64,000 nt of DNA from Fischerella sp. JS2 (GCF_032393985.1 NZ_CP135918.1:3534001-3598000); one strand, 5' to 3'; positions 18,687 through 28,530 are shown, counted from the stretch's first letter. Notes: generated by a model from the sequence alone, not told the origin. Numbers and translations: made by a program.

Positions 18687-19688
18687 TTAAATACTTGTTT
18701 GGCGACTATAAAGTAACCAAATAAATAGAGGTGAACCCAATAAAGCAGTCACTGCACCCACTGGTAACTCTACAGCTGCTGAGCGAGAAACTACATCGGC
18801 AAGAGTGAGGACAAAAGCACCGCCAATAGCACTAAGTGGCAGAACAGCACGATAATCTGCACCTACAAGTAAACGGATGCCGTGCGGTACAATCAAGCCG
18901 ACAAAGCCAATTAATCCACCGATACTTACCGCACCCGCAGCTAATAACGAAGCGATACCACCAATCAAAATCCGCGATCGCATAAGGGAAACTCCTAACC
19001 CCACTGCTAATTCATCACCCAAATTCAACAAATTCAAGGTACGAGCTAGCAAACATCCTACCAGCAAAGATACGCAAATATAAATTCCCCCTGTTTTGAC
19101 CTCAGTCCATCCTCGTCCATTCAAGCTACCAATCAACCAATTCAATGCTGCTTGCACTTGCCCATCTTCAGCCATTAGTAACAATACCGATTGAATCGCG
19201 CCAAATAAAGAACTGACAGCCACTCCACTCAAAATTAATCTTTCAACTGAAATACCATCACCTCTACGAGCTAAAAAATAAATAACGATAGTTGTGAATA
19301 AGCCTCCAATCCAAGCTGCCAGGGGAACCCACGCCTGTAATATCCCAAAACTAAACATTGCCACAGCAATTAAACCTGCACCTGCTGAGATACCAAGGAG
19401 GAACGGATCAGCTAAACCGTTACGCAACATTCCTTGTAATAATGCGCCTGCTGTGCCTAAGGCTGCACCCACAAGCATTGCTGCCAAAGTTCTCGGTAGT
19501 CGTAAATCCCATAGAATTGTTTGATAAAGTGAGTCTCCTTGATGCCAAATTGCTCTCCATAACTGAATTGGTGTTATTGGCACAGCCCCCAACGATAAAG
19601 AAATTCCAATCATCACTACCAATGCAGCACACAAGAGCAAAGTTGCCACTACTAGCCGATTTCTCTCGATGATTTTTTGTAGAAACAT
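18687..19688 (-). CDS. FecCD/BtuC family ABC transporter permease
   Basis: Inner-membrane channel subunit for metal-chelate or B12 uptake. 333 residues with about ten hydrophobic helices. Family motifs are DLRLPRTLAAMLVGAALGTAG near 60-80, DPFLLGISAGAG, and the coupling-helix region GLIGFVGLIVPHGIRLLVG. It is the first gene of the three-gene importer. There is no clear ribosome binding site before the ATG; the start lies inside another minus-strand frame (from 19830) whose first 47 codons look protein-like. Confidence 0.93.
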   Translation of the reverse strand: MFLQKIIERNRLVVATLLLCAALVVMIGISLSLGAVPITPIQLWRAIWHQGDSLYQTILWDLRLPRTLAAMLVGAALGTAGALLQGMLRNGLADPFLLGISAGAGLIAVAMFSFGILQAWVPLAAWIGGLFTTIVIYFLARRGDGISVERLILSGVAVSSLFGAIQSVLLLMAEDGQVQAALNWLIGSLNGRGWTEVKTGGIYICVSLLVGCLLARTLNLLNLGDELAVGLGVSLMRSRILIGGIASLLAAGAVSIGGLIGFVGLIVPHGIRLLVGADYRAVLPLSAIGGAFVLTLADVVSRSAAVELPVGAVTALLGSPLFIWLLYSRQTSI

Positions 19689-20142
19689 TAGTATTTGGTT
19701 CTTGGTGGTAATCTGTTTCTAGCCGCAGTTCCTCTTCAACAAACCTAATGTAATGATCATGGTTTGCCAAGACATCTTCACTAGGGTTTTTACGGTCTGT
19801 ATCCGATGTCTTTATCAAAACTTTATACATCTTGATGTCAGTATGAAGATGAAATCAAAATCATAATTGCCTGACAAATAAATCTAAAATATACAGCTTT
19901 AATGGTGTAAAAATAGCTTAGTTTGGATTTCTATCTCATACTAATGTACTTGTAAACCATGCGTTCAAGCAGGTGTATTGCACGTTTGATAAAGACATCT
20001 GCATTAATTGCATTTTTGAAGCAATTATGTTTTATCTGCCCTTCAAGGCAGAAGGCAGCATATCGTCTGCCTTCTAACTTCTGCCTTCTTCAACTTGCCA
20101 ACAATATAGCTACACAGCCATACCACAGTAGCAGGGTTAAAC
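19689..20142. other. divergent intergenic region with orphan reading frame and inverted repeat
   Basis: About 450 bases between divergent transporter genes. A minus-strand frame from an ATG at 19830 reads MYKVLIKTSDTDRKNPSEDV and continues in a different frame into the permease gene. The first part could be a decayed gene or a short leader ORF. Around 20040-20095 there is a facing repeat (AAGGCAGAAGGCAG against CTGCCTTCT...CTGCCTT). Confidence 0.4.
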
Positions 20143-21678
20143 ATGCTTTTCAATCAAGAAAACGTCAAAAAAAAACAGAAGAATAAAATTAAATTTTTTC
20201 AGTTAAAGCTAAGGAAAAATCTGCATCTATCTACAATTCAAACCGAAATACTTGCAGGTGCAACAGTAGCATTAGCACTGATTCCAGAATCTTTAGCATT
20301 TGCTGCGATCGCCAAAGTTAACCCAATGGTAGCCCTGTATACATCATTTTGTATGGCAGTGGTCATTTCCTTGGTAGGAGGACGCCCAGCCATGATTTCA
20401 GCAGCAACTGGGTCAATGGCATTACTAATGACAACATTAGTTGAAAAGCATGGAGTAGAATATCTATTTGCTGCCACCATTCTGACGGGAATAATTCAAT
20501 TTTTGATTGGGGTTTTTAAGTTAGAAAGATGCTTTAGTTTTATTCCCCAATCTGCTATCGCTGGGTTTGTGAATGCTCTGGGAATTTTGATTTTTATCGC
20601 TCAGTTAAGGCTATTTGCTGGAGAACCTTGGCAGATGTATGTCATGGTAGCTGTCACACTAGCGATCGTTTACTTATTTCCACGTATTACCAAGAGTATA
20701 CCTTCACCATTGATAGCAATTATCACCATGACTATTGTAGCGATCACAATGGATTTGGATATTCGCAGAGTCGGAGACATAGGAGAAATTACGCGCAATT
20801 TACCTGTGCTACATGTACCTCAAGTTAGCTTCTCTCTAGAAACACTCCTAATTATTTTACCTTACTCACTAACATTAGCGATCGTCGGTCTTTTAGAATC
20901 GTTATTAACAGCCACATTAGTCGATGAGCTAACTGACACTCGCACCTCCAAAAACCGAGAAACAAGAGGTCAGGGAATAGCCAATACAATTACTGGCTTC
21001 ATGGGTGGTATGGCAGGCTGTGGCATGGTAGGACAATCTATTATCAATAACCGATGTGGCGCCAAAGGTCGTTTGTCTACTTTCGTTTCTGGCGCATTTT
21101 TACTGTTTTCTATCTTTGTCCTGCGGGATATTGTGCAGCAAATTCCTATGGCTGCATTAGTTGGTGTCATGATTATGGTATCTTTTGAAACCTTTGATTG
21201 GAATTCCCTCAAGATATTACGGAAGACACCACTACCAGAAGCATTAGTAATGCCTTTTACAGTCATAGTTGCACTACTCACACACGACTTAGCCAAAGGC
21301 GTCTTGGCAGGGGTAATTCTAAATTTACTTATATTTGGTTGGCAGGCAGCCCAAGTTAGGACTACAGCAACTATTGATCGCGATGATCACAAAGTGTATT
21401 ACATTCACGGTCAATTGTTCTTTGGTTCTGCGAACCACTTTGTAGAGTTATTTGACTATGGTAGAGATACAGACAAAGTTGTCATTGATTTTCATCGTTC
21501 CCACGTATGGGATCAAGCCGCAGCAAATGCGATCGCCAAAGTAGTGAGCAAATATCATCGCCTTGGTAAGCAAGTTACCATCATTGGGCTAAATCAGGAA
21601 AGCCACAACACTGTTTGCAAATCTGGAGTGTCAGAATATTTAGTTAATTTTAGATCAAGTTCTAGTCAAGTAGCTTGA
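20143..21678 (+). CDS. SulP family anion transporter with STAS domain
   Basis: Membrane transporter of the SLC26/SulP family. 511 residues: a basic N-terminus, a transmembrane domain (about 33-405) beginning EILAGATVALALIPESLAFA, which is the SulP hallmark, and a C-terminal cytoplasmic STAS domain (about 415-505, VVIDFHRSHVWDQAAANAI). Cyanobacterial members include the low-affinity bicarbonate transporter BicA as well as sulfate carriers; the substrate cannot be decided by eye. It is single, facing ndhN convergently. Confidence 0.92.
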   Translation: MLFNQENVKKKQKNKIKFFQLKLRKNLHLSTIQTEILAGATVALALIPESLAFAAIAKVNPMVALYTSFCMAVVISLVGGRPAMISAATGSMALLMTTLVEKHGVEYLFAATILTGIIQFLIGVFKLERCFSFIPQSAIAGFVNALGILIFIAQLRLFAGEPWQMYVMVAVTLAIVYLFPRITKSIPSPLIAIITMTIVAITMDLDIRRVGDIGEITRNLPVLHVPQVSFSLETLLIILPYSLTLAIVGLLESLLTATLVDELTDTRTSKNRETRGQGIANTITGFMGGMAGCGMVGQSIINNRCGAKGRLSTFVSGAFLLFSIFVLRDIVQQIPMAALVGVMIMVSFETFDWNSLKILRKTPLPEALVMPFTVIVALLTHDLAKGVLAGVILNLLIFGWQAAQVRTTATIDRDDHKVYYIHGQLFFGSANHFVELFDYGRDTDKVVIDFHRSHVWDQAAANAIAKVVSKYHRLGKQVTIIGLNQESHNTVCKSGVSEYLVNFRSSSSQVA

Positions 21679-21694
21679 TCGGGTATAGAGAATC

Positions 21695-21728
21695 GGGAGA
21701 AGATAAAGGACTACTTCTCCCTTGTCTT
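21695..21728 (+). terminator. rho-independent-like terminator after the SulP gene
   Basis: A perfect 8-bp stem GGGAGAAG (21695-21702) and CTTCTCCC (21714-21721) with an 11-base loop, followed by TTGTCTT. It lies 17 bases after the stop codon. The T tract is interrupted, so efficiency is uncertain. Confidence 0.6.
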
Positions 21729-21782
21729 CCTTATCCTCCGTGTCTTCCGTGTCCCCTATACCTTATTCCCTATCGCTTCTAT

Positions 21783-22259
21783 CTAGCTAGCTAACAGGGT
21801 TTTTTCCAGAGGTGTCCAACGGAAGGTGCGATCGCCACCGCGTTCAATTACAACTTTGACTCGTGGTTCCAGCTTGGGCAAGTTCGCTAGGTAATCAATT
21901 TCTTGATCTGAAAGAATATGCCCTTCAATAATCCACAATACCAATCCTTTGGATTTTGGTGGTAACTGCTCTAGCTGATAGTTAACGATTGGTGGCACAT
22001 AATATACGTAACCAACTGCCGCCCCGCTACCAGTACTTTTTTTACCAAGGTGGGGAGGCCGAACTCCATGTACACCTGTGAGATAAGCAGCTAGATCACC
22101 TAGTCCTCTAGCAGTGATATGAAGAGTGATATAACCTGCTGCACGTAGTCGGCGTCTGTAACGACCTTCAAAACCTCCTTCTAGAGGTACGTATACGCCA
22201 AGAGCGCCATTTTTTTCTAGATCGCGAATTAAAGTGTTACCAGTGGTAATTAGTGCCAT
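21783..22259 (-). CDS. ndhN: NAD(P)H-quinone oxidoreductase subunit N
   Basis: Peripheral subunit of the cyanobacterial/chloroplast NDH-1 complex, which uses ferredoxin-derived electrons for cyclic flow and respiration. The 158 residues match the family length. Characteristic stretches include MALITTGNTLIRDLEKNGA, EGRYRRRLRAAGY, VHGVRPPHLGKKSTGSG and WIIEGHILSDQEIDYL. It stands alone, convergent with the SulP gene. Confidence 0.95.
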   Translation of the reverse strand: MALITTGNTLIRDLEKNGALGVYVPLEGGFEGRYRRRLRAAGYITLHITARGLGDLAAYLTGVHGVRPPHLGKKSTGSGAAVGYVYYVPPIVNYQLEQLPPKSKGLVLWIIEGHILSDQEIDYLANLPKLEPRVKVVIERGGDRTFRWTPLEKTLLAS

Positions 22260-23243
22260 AGGTTTTTGTCTTGTCCGACTTAGATATCTCTATTATTTAC
22301 TTTCAGTTATGAAATTACGTTAAACGATTATCTTATCGATAGGATAAAGCAAATAGCATAATTTTCTTGAATGTAATACCAAAATCAGGGAACAGGGAAT
22401 AGGAAATTGAGGATTGGGAGGACAAGGAGGACACAGGAAGATGGAGAATATTTTTGAGATTCTCACTTGTCTGGTACTCACCACCTCACTGCGTCTGGTA
22501 TGTCTGTCTTTACCTGTCAATTTTGGGTTGCTCGACTACTAGCTTGATCTTGGGTTTAGATAACAAGCTGGCAAATACCCAAAAGCGATCGCACTTTGTT
22601 AAGATTCCTTTTCTGTAATTGAGGCAAAAAAGTGGTTTAATTAGGCGATCGCTTTGTTTTTCATCTTCCTAATTCTCATTTCTCTAAAAAAATTAATAGA
22701 CAAAAGTAAATATTTGATCTATATTTTTAGATTGTGACCAAATTTAGGATACCCCTTCATTGTTACTGCTAGCCACGATTTAGTGTTTAAAGCTAATGGC
22801 TAAATTCTCAACAGAATTAGCTGGCTAGAATAGACAAGAGACTGGTAAACTATAAAAACTTTCAGGTCAAGGTAAAAGAGTAGAGTCAAAAACTCAAACT
22901 CACCCCAGTCAGTAAAACAGGTTCACTCTTGTAATAGAGCTAAAGACAGGCAAAACCTTAAAGATTATAGTTTAAGGTAATTGGAGGGGTAGAAACTGAG
23001 CAGTGATGTTGGTTTGTAGCATGGCGTAAGTCTCAGTTACAAGGATACTGGGTAGCTTGCTGCCTAAGTCCTGCTACAAGCAAGTAAAGTGCCAGAGCAA
23101 TTGCTTAGATAGAAGCATTGTTGCACAAAGCTCCAAAGCCTTGTATTGAACCCAAACAATATACTTTCCCCAGTGGAAAGGTATTTTGGTTGTTCTAATC
23201 GCATCTGAGTGAAAGCAAACGGATTCACGTAATTAGTATGGAT
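22260..23243. other. long gene-free region upstream of the ribosomal supercluster
   Basis: About 1 kb without a supported ORF. It is AT-rich until about 22980 and carries three HIP1-like sites (22588, 22645 region). From about 22980 the base composition becomes more mixed and base-pairing possibilities increase: GTAGCA at 23016-23021 can pair with TGCTAC at 23072-23077. The promoter of the S10-spc-alpha supercluster probably lies here. Confidence 0.55.
23164..23180 (+). promoter_or_regulatory. hairpin in the rplC 5' region
   Basis: CTTTCC (23164-23169), loop CCAGT, GGAAAG (23175-23180): a perfect 6-bp stem, extendable through ATA/TAT outside it with one bulge. It is followed by a T-rich stretch (TATTTTGGTTGTTCT), so an attenuator is conceivable but unproven. 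Confidence 0.5.
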
Positions 23244-23368
23244 ACTTGGTGAAAGACCGGGGAAGTTGGAGCCGCCATACCTAAGCCGCTCCTGACTTCA
23301 ATAGGTGCCGCTCACAAGCGGAAAGTAGCCGCAACAGCTACTCTACCAGTGTCCTGAAGAATCCAAGT
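23244..23368 (+). promoter_or_regulatory. multi-hairpin leader RNA candidate upstream of rplC
   Basis: Nested pairings read directly from the sequence: ACTTGG (23244-23249) with CCAAGT (23363-23368) closes the element. Inside are GAAGT..GGAGC (23262-23272) with GCTCC..ACTTC (23288-23299), CCGCT/AGCGG around a CACA loop (23308-23321), and AGTAGC/GCTACT around a 7-base loop (23324-23342). The closing strand ends about 36 bases before the rplC start. In E. coli the S10 leader is bound by L4; here rplD is the second gene, so autogenous control is a reasonable inference. Confidence 0.65.
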
Positions 23369-23404
23369 TTCCCAAGAAAAAAGTAGAAAGGAGAGCCAGT
23401 AACT

Positions 23405-24043
23405 GTGTCTGTAGGTATTCTCGGCACCAAACTGGGCATGACCCAAATCTTTGACGATGCAGGAGTAGCTATTCCTGTGACTGTCATTCAGGCAGGACCA
23501 TGTACAGTGACTCAAGTTAAAACAAAACAGACCGACGGTTACTCCGCCATCCAAGTAGGCTATGGCGAAGTCAAGCCAAAAGCGCTAAACAAACCCTTAT
23601 TAGGTCATCTAGCGAAATCCTCTGCCCCAGCATTACGTTATTTAAAAGAGTATCGCCTCGATAACTCTGGTGATTACGCCTTGGGTCAAGAGGTTAAAGC
23701 GGATATATTTAGCGCAGGTCAACAAGTAGATGTCATCGGTACAAGCATCGGTCGTGGTTTTGCAGGTAACCAAAAACGCAATAACTTCGGTCGTGGGCCT
23801 ATGTCGCACGGTTCCAAAAACCATAGAGCGCCTGGTTCTACCGGCGCTGGGACAACACCTGGTCGTGTTTACCCTGGTAAGCGGGCGCCAGGTCGTTTAG
23901 GAGGTAGCCGCACCACAGTTCGGAAATTAACAGTGGTACGAGTAGACTCGGAACGCAACTTATTGCTAATCAAGGGATCTATCCCTGGTAAACCCGGGTC
24001 ATTGCTAAATATTTTGCCTGCCAAGGTAGTTGGTAAGAAATAG
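23405..24043 (+). CDS. rplC: 50S ribosomal protein L3
   Basis: Early-assembly protein at the 50S core near the peptidyl transferase centre. 212 residues from a GTG, with AAAGGAGAG about 9 bases upstream. It opens [18 protein letters not shown] and contains the [26 protein letters not shown]-type core loop. It is the first gene of the supercluster because rpsJ (S10) is not here, as is common in cyanobacteria. Confidence 0.98.
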   Translation: MSVGILGTKLGMTQIFDDAGVAIPVTVIQAGPCTVTQVKTKQTDGYSAIQVGYGEVKPKALNKPLLGHLAKSSAPALRYLKEYRLDNSGDYALGQEVKADIFSAGQQVDVIGTSIGRGFAGNQKRNNFGRGPMSHGSKNHRAPGSTGAGTTPGRVYPGKRAPGRLGGSRTTVRKLTVVRVDSERNLLLIKGSIPGKPGSLLNILPAKVVGKK

Positions 24044-24049
24044 TCAATA

Positions 24050-24160
24050 GTCACATTGGTTATTTGTTGGTAGTTGATCGTTGGTTGTACTTCCAAACAA
24101 CAAACAACAAACAACAAGCAACATCAAACAGATGACAAAGGACAAATGACAAAGGACATT
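24050..24160. repeat. facing short repeats between rplC and rplD
   Basis: GTTGGTAGTTG/GTTGGTTG words are followed by the complementary AAACAACAAACAACAAAC series, then tandem GACAAATGACAAAGGACA words. The block fills the whole gap up to the rplD start. Confidence 0.75.
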
Positions 24161-24164
24161 AACA

Positions 24165-24797
24165 ATGTTTGAATGTGTAGTCAAAAATTGGCAGGGAGAA
24201 CAAGTCGGGCAAAAAAGCTTTGACTTGCGGGTTGCCAAAGAACAAACAGCGGCTCATGTCGTGCATAGAGCCTTGGTTAGACAAATGGCCAATGCTCGTC
24301 AAGGAACCGCCAGTACCAAAACCCGCTCTGAAGTCAGAGGAGGCGGCCGCAAACCTTGGCGGCAAAAAGGTACAGGTCGGGCGCGTGCGGGTTCTATTCG
24401 TTCTCCACTGTGGCGTGGTGGTGGTGTCATCTTCGGGCCGAAACCCAGAGATTATGAAATCAAGATGAACCGCAAAGAGCGGAAGTTAGCATTGCGAACA
24501 GCGTTTGCTAGCCGTGTTGATGACTTAATTGTGGTAGAAGAATTTAGCGAACAGCTACAGCGTCCGAAGACCAAAGAATTAGTGTCAGCGATCACTCGTT
24601 GGGGTGCTGACCCGGAAAGGAAGACACTGTTAGTCTTGTCTGAAAAAAGCGAAAACGTAATCTTGTCAGCTCGTAACGTTGAGAATCTTAAACTCATCGC
24701 CGCTGATAACCTCAACGTTTACGATTTACTCTACGCCGACAAAATCGTTGTTACCGCATCAGCCCTAGAAAAAATTCAGGAGGTCTACAGTGCCTAA
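24165..24797 (+). CDS. rplD: 50S ribosomal protein L4
   Basis: Assembly initiator whose extended loop lines the exit tunnel. 210 residues; the loop is visible as [20 protein letters not shown] followed by [13 protein letters not shown]. In enterobacteria L4 also represses its own operon by binding the S10 leader; a structured leader lies upstream here. Its last 8 bases overlap the rplW start. Confidence 0.98.
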   Translation: MFECVVKNWQGEQVGQKSFDLRVAKEQTAAHVVHRALVRQMANARQGTASTKTRSEVRGGGRKPWRQKGTGRARAGSIRSPLWRGGGVIFGPKPRDYEIKMNRKERKLALRTAFASRVDDLIVVEEFSEQLQRPKTKELVSAITRWGADPERKTLLVLSEKSENVILSARNVENLKLIAADNLNVYDLLYADKIVVTASALEKIQEVYSA

Positions 24798-25104
24798 CTT
24801 CGACCCCCGCAAACTCCCTGACCTAGTGCGTCGCCCCATTGTTACCGAAAAGGCGACCATACTAATGGAGCAGAATAAATATACATTTGAAGTCTCTCCC
24901 AAAGCAACGAAGCCAGAAATCAAAGCGGCAATAGAAAGTTTGTTTGACGTCAAAGTAGTACAAGTCAATACCAGCAATCGTCCACGCAAAAAGCGTCGCG
25001 TCGGTAGATTTATTGGTTATAAACCCCAATACAAACGAGCCATTGTTACAGTGGCGACTGGGGATGAAGACAAGATCAGACAAGTTCTATTCCCCGAAGT
25101 GTAA
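24790..25104 (+). CDS. rplW: 50S ribosomal protein L23
   Basis: Tunnel-exit protein and docking site for trigger factor and SRP. 104 residues from a GTG at 24790. AGGAGG at 24779-24784 decides the start inside the rplD end. The typical segment [20 protein letters not shown] begins at about residue 14. Translation is probably coupled to rplD. Confidence 0.97.
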   Translation: MPNFDPRKLPDLVRRPIVTEKATILMEQNKYTFEVSPKATKPEIKAAIESLFDVKVVQVNTSNRPRKKRRVGRFIGYKPQYKRAIVTVATGDEDKIRQVLFPEV

Positions 25105-25243
25105 CTAGTTATTGGTTAGTAGTTAGTAGTCAGTGGATAGTAGGGAATACCTTGCGCCCATAACTCGTTAGGGATGACAACCAAACAACTAACAACTAAC
25201 AACTAACAACTAATAACTAATAATTAACAACCAACAACTAAAA
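25105..25243. repeat. facing TTAGTAG/ACTAACA heptamer repeats
   Basis: A left block of TTAGTAG words (about 25110-25142) and a right block of repeated AACAACTAACAACTAAC (about 25181-25240) fill the rplW-rplB gap; the right block ends directly before the rplB ATG. Confidence 0.8.
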
Positions 25244-25245
25244 TT

Positions 25246-26109
25246 ATGGGTACTCGTTCTTTTCGCCCTTATACCCCCAGTACTCGCCAGGTAACTATTT
25301 CCGACTTTTCAGAAATTACTAAAACTGAGCCGGAAAAGTCTTTAACCAAATATGTACATCGCGCTAAAGGCCGCAATAACCAAGGGCGGATCACCAGCCG
25401 CTTTCGGGGAGGCGGACACAAGCGACTTTACCGTATCATCGACTTCAAACGTAATAAACGTGATATTCCCGCTGAAGTCATCGCCATTGAATACGATCCC
25501 AACCGTAACGCCCGCATCGCCCTTTTACAGTACCAAGACGGCGAAAAACGTTATATTCTCCAGCCCAACGGATTGAAAGTTGGAACAACAGTAATCGCTG
25601 GCGCCAATGCTCCCATTGAAGATGGCAACGCCTTACCTTTGTCAAACATTCCTTTGGGTACGAGCGTTCATAACGTCGAACTGACTCCCGGTAAAGGAGG
25701 CCAAATCGTTCGTTCTGCTGGCGCAACAGCTCAAGTCGTAGCCAAAGAAGGCAATTATGTCACCCTGAAGTTGCCTTCAGGAGAAGTCCGGATGATCCGT
25801 CGGGAATGCTATGCCACTATTGGACAAGTCGGTAACATTGATGCCAGAAACTTGAGTGCAGGTAAAGCAGGTAGGAATCGCTGGAAAGGCCGCCGCCCCC
25901 ATGTCAGAGGTAGCGTCATGAACCCAGTCGATCACCCCCACGGCGGTGGTGAAGGTCGCGCACCTATCGGTCGCTCGGGACCTGTTACTCCTTGGGGTAA
26001 ACCAGCATTGGGTCTGAAGACACGTAAACCGAAAAAGCCAAGTAGCAAGTTGATTGTACGTCGTCGCCGTAAGTCCTCTAAGCGCGGTCGCGGTGGTCGT
26101 GAATCATAG
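25246..26109 (+). CDS. rplB: 50S ribosomal protein L2
   Basis: Core 23S-binding protein needed for subunit association and peptidyl transfer. 287 residues. Typical features are [18 protein letters not shown], the central OB/SH3-like domain, and the conserved [19 protein letters not shown] loop near 222-240, with the catalytic-region His. The C-terminus is basic and Arg-rich. Confidence 0.98.
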   Translation: MGTRSFRPYTPSTRQVTISDFSEITKTEPEKSLTKYVHRAKGRNNQGRITSRFRGGGHKRLYRIIDFKRNKRDIPAEVIAIEYDPNRNARIALLQYQDGEKRYILQPNGLKVGTTVIAGANAPIEDGNALPLSNIPLGTSVHNVELTPGKGGQIVRSAGATAQVVAKEGNYVTLKLPSGEVRMIRRECYATIGQVGNIDARNLSAGKAGRNRWKGRRPHVRGSVMNPVDHPHGGGEGRAPIGRSGPVTPWGKPALGLKTRKPKKPSSKLIVRRRRKSSKRGRGGRES

Positions 26110-26250
26110 AATTTTAGATTTTAGATTTTGGACTTTAGATTGAGGTTATTAGTGAGTAGGAAAGAAATTTTTGTAATTGACTTAATCCTCCATTAATCCA
26201 AAATCCAAAATCCAAAATCCAAAATTGGTAAATCCAAAATCCAAAATCAA
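26108..26250. repeat. facing TTTAGAT/AATCCAA heptamer repeats
   Basis: Left ATTTTAGATTTTAGATTTTGG (26110-26130); right repeated CCAAAAT words (about 26197-26250) up to the rpsS start. The same heptamer family is also seen near 18.67, 50.88, 62.70 and 63.0 kb. Confidence 0.8.
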
Positions 26251-26253
26251 ATT

Positions 26254-26529
26254 ATGGGTCGTTCTCTTAAAAAAGGTCCTTTCGTAGCAGATCACTTGCT
26301 CAGCAAAATTGAGAAGCTTAACGAAAGCAATAGAAAAGAAGTGATCAAAACCTGGTCACGAGCTTCCACAATTCTGCCGGAAATGGTTGGTCATACCATT
26401 GCCGTTCATAACGGACGGCAACATGTACCCATTTTCATCAGTGACCAAATGGTGGGACATAAGCTGGGCGAATTTGCTCCCACACGTACTTTTAGAGGTC
26501 ATGCCAAAGATAAAAAAGCAGGAAGATAG
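26254..26529 (+). CDS. rpsS: 30S ribosomal protein S19
   Basis: Head protein of the small subunit, complexed with S13 near the A site. 91 residues, starting [16 protein letters not shown], with the [19 protein letters not shown] core and [12 protein letters not shown] near the C-terminus. Full length for the family. Confidence 0.98.
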   Translation: MGRSLKKGPFVADHLLSKIEKLNESNRKEVIKTWSRASTILPEMVGHTIAVHNGRQHVPIFISDQMVGHKLGEFAPTRTFRGHAKDKKAGR

Positions 26530-26603
26530 TTATTGGTTAGTGGTTAGTAGATAGTGGGTAATAACTACTAACTACTAACTACTAACTACTAACTACTAAC
26601 AAA
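26530..26603. repeat. facing TTAGTGG/ACTAACT heptamer repeats
   Basis: TTGGTTAGTGGTTAGTAG (about 26533-26550) faces tandem ACTAACT words (about 26565-26600) in the rpsS-rplV gap. The downstream end adjoins the AACGGAGAA ribosome binding site of rplV. Confidence 0.8.
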
Positions 26604-26616
26604 AACGGAGAAAACT

Positions 26617-26979
26617 ATGGCAGTAGATACTACTAATGAAGTAAAAGCGATCGCCCGTTATATACGCATGTCCCCTTATAAGGTGCGTCGGGTACTCGAT
26701 CAAATTCGTGGACGGTCTTATAGAGAAGCACTGATCATTCTAGAATTTATGCCCTATCGCGCTTGTGAACCAATATTGAAGGTTCTCAGAAGCGCTGCTG
26801 CCAATGCAGAGCATAACGAAGGATTTGATCGGGCAGATCTAGTTATTACCAAGGCCTATGCAGATCAAGGCTCTGTTCTAAAACGGTTTCAACCAAGGGC
26901 GCAAGGTCGAGCGTACCAAATTCGCAAACCAACGTGTCATATTACAATCGCTGTTGCTCCAGGAGCCTCAGCCCAATAA
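26617..26979 (+). CDS. rplV: 50S ribosomal protein L22
   Basis: Tunnel-wall protein with an extended beta hairpin near the macrolide site. 120 residues: [20 protein letters not shown] at the N-terminus, [11 protein letters not shown] in the middle and [20 protein letters not shown] at the hairpin and end. GGAG precedes the ATG. Confidence 0.97.
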   Translation: MAVDTTNEVKAIARYIRMSPYKVRRVLDQIRGRSYREALIILEFMPYRACEPILKVLRSAAANAEHNEGFDRADLVITKAYADQGSVLKRFQPRAQGRAYQIRKPTCHITIAVAPGASAQ

Positions 26980-27023
26980 CTACTTACACCCATAACTGAA
27001 AGAAATTTTAGAGGAAAGCATTT

Positions 27024-27776
27024 GTGGGACAGAAAATACATCCAGTTGGTTTTCGTCTAGGAATTACCCAAGAGCATCAATCTCGTTGGTTTGCTGACCA
27101 TAGCCGCTATCCAGAACTCTTACAAGAAGACCACAAACTTCGTAGCTTCATTGAGGAAAAACTGGGTAGATACGCTCAGAACAATGCAGGCATTTCAGAA
27201 GTGCGGATAGAGCGCAAAGCCGATCAAATCGATCTGGAAGTACGCACGGCACGCCCGGGTGTAGTTGTAGGTCGAGGTGGGCAAGGTATTGAATCATTGC
27301 GTACCGGACTGCAAGACCTGTTGGGCAGCAATCGTCAGATCCGCATCAACGTTGTGGAAGTACAACGTGTTGATGCTGATGCTTACCTAATTGCTGAATA
27401 CATCGCTCAACAGCTAGAACGTCGTGTTTCCTTCCGACGAGTTGTGCGTCAAGCCATTCAGCGCGCCCAACGTGCTGGTGTACAAGGTATTAAAGTCCAG
27501 GTTAGTGGTCGTCTCAATGGTGCAGAAATCGCTCGCACAGAGTGGACACGTGAAGGTAGAGTACCTTTACATACCCTACGGGCTGACATTGACTACGCTT
27601 ACTGCACAGCAAAAACCATCTACGGTATTCTTGGCATCAAAGTCTGGGTATTCAAAGGAGAAATTATTCCTGGACAAGAAGAAGCACCTCCCCCACCAAC
27701 AACCCGGGAACGTGAACCACGCCGTCGTCAACAGCGCCGTCGTCAGCAATTTGAAGACCGCTCTAACGAGGGGTAA
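27024..27776 (+). CDS. rpsC: 30S ribosomal protein S3
   Basis: Head protein at the mRNA entry channel. 250 residues from a GTG with GAGGAAAG upstream. It opens [20 protein letters not shown]; a KH domain with [12 protein letters not shown] lies near 85, and the C-terminal domain has [19 protein letters not shown]. The Arg/Gln-rich tail (about 215-250) is longer than in E. coli, as is usual in cyanobacteria. Confidence 0.97.
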   Translation: MGQKIHPVGFRLGITQEHQSRWFADHSRYPELLQEDHKLRSFIEEKLGRYAQNNAGISEVRIERKADQIDLEVRTARPGVVVGRGGQGIESLRTGLQDLLGSNRQIRINVVEVQRVDADAYLIAEYIAQQLERRVSFRRVVRQAIQRAQRAGVQGIKVQVSGRLNGAEIARTEWTREGRVPLHTLRADIDYAYCTAKTIYGILGIKVWVFKGEIIPGQEEAPPPPTTREREPRRRQQRRRQQFEDRSNEG

Positions 27777-27861
27777 TGGGTAATGGGTAATGGGTAATGG
27801 GAAAGAAAACCAGCAATTACCAATTAGCAATTACCAATTAGCAATTACCAATTAGCAAACC
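27774..27861. repeat. facing TAATGGG/AATTACC heptamer repeats
   Basis: Four tandem TAATGGG copies begin at the rpsC stop codon. The facing block repeats CAATTACCAATTAG (about 27811-27857) up to the rplP start. The first repeat unit supplies the rpsC TAA stop. Confidence 0.85.
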
Positions 27862-28293
27862 ATGTTAAGTCCTAGAAGAACGAAATTCCGGAAACAGCAG
27901 CGCGGACGCATGAAAGGTCTAGCCACTGCTGGTAGTTCCCTGAACTTTGGTGATTTTGCTCTCCAAGCCCAAGAACCAGCTTGGATCACAGCTCGACAAA
28001 TCGAGGCGTCACGTCGAGCCATGACCCGTTACATCCGTCGGGGTGGTAAAATCTGGATTCGCATTTTCCCTGATAAGCCTGTAACAATGCGACCCGCAGA
28101 AACCCGGATGGGTTCTGGTAAGGGTTCTCCTGAATATTGGGTAGCAGTCGTTAAGCCAGGACGAATTTTATTTGAAATTGCTGGTGTACCTGAAGCTACC
28201 GCCCGCGAAGCAATGCGCCTAGCCGCATATAAGCTACCAATTAAAACTAAATTCATTTCACGCTCTGAAATAGAACCACAGGAGCAGGAGTAA
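27862..28293 (+). CDS. rplP: 50S ribosomal protein L16
   Basis: Protein at the base of the central protuberance that helps position A-site tRNA. 143 residues: [17 protein letters not shown] at the N-terminus, [18 protein letters not shown], then [20 protein letters not shown]. There is a 3-base gap to rpmC. Confidence 0.98.
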   Translation: MLSPRRTKFRKQQRGRMKGLATAGSSLNFGDFALQAQEPAWITARQIEASRRAMTRYIRRGGKIWIRIFPDKPVTMRPAETRMGSGKGSPEYWVAVVKPGRILFEIAGVPEATAREAMRLAAYKLPIKTKFISRSEIEPQEQE

Positions 28294-28296
28294 GTT

Positions 28297-28524
28297 ATGC
28301 CTCTTCCCAAGATTTCGGAAGCAAGAGAATTAAGTGACGAAAAGCTGGCTGAGGAAATTCTTGCCGTCAAAAAACAGTTATTTCAATTGCGCTTGCAAAA
28401 AGCAACTAGACAGCTAGAAAAACCACACCTGTTTCGACATGCCCGACACCGCCTAGCTCAATTGCTGACGGTAGAGTCAGAACGCAAACGGGCCGCAAGT
28501 CAAGCCGCAGAAGAACAAGAGTAG
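28297..28524 (+). CDS. rpmC: 50S ribosomal protein L29
   Basis: Small two-helix protein near the tunnel exit. 75 residues, starting [20 protein letters not shown]; the Lys/Arg-rich helix [16 protein letters not shown] matches the family. The preceding GAGCAGGAG at the rplP end serves as ribosome binding site. Confidence 0.96.
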   Translation: MPLPKISEARELSDEKLAEEILAVKKQLFQLRLQKATRQLEKPHLFRHARHRLAQLLTVESERKRAASQAAEEQE

Positions 28525-28530
28525 GAGATT

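Noticed and set aside
19689-20142. Cobalamin riboswitch or Fur box upstream of the ABC importer
   Set aside because: No B12-box-like core or clear Fur palindrome could be recognised, so the cargo remains undecided.
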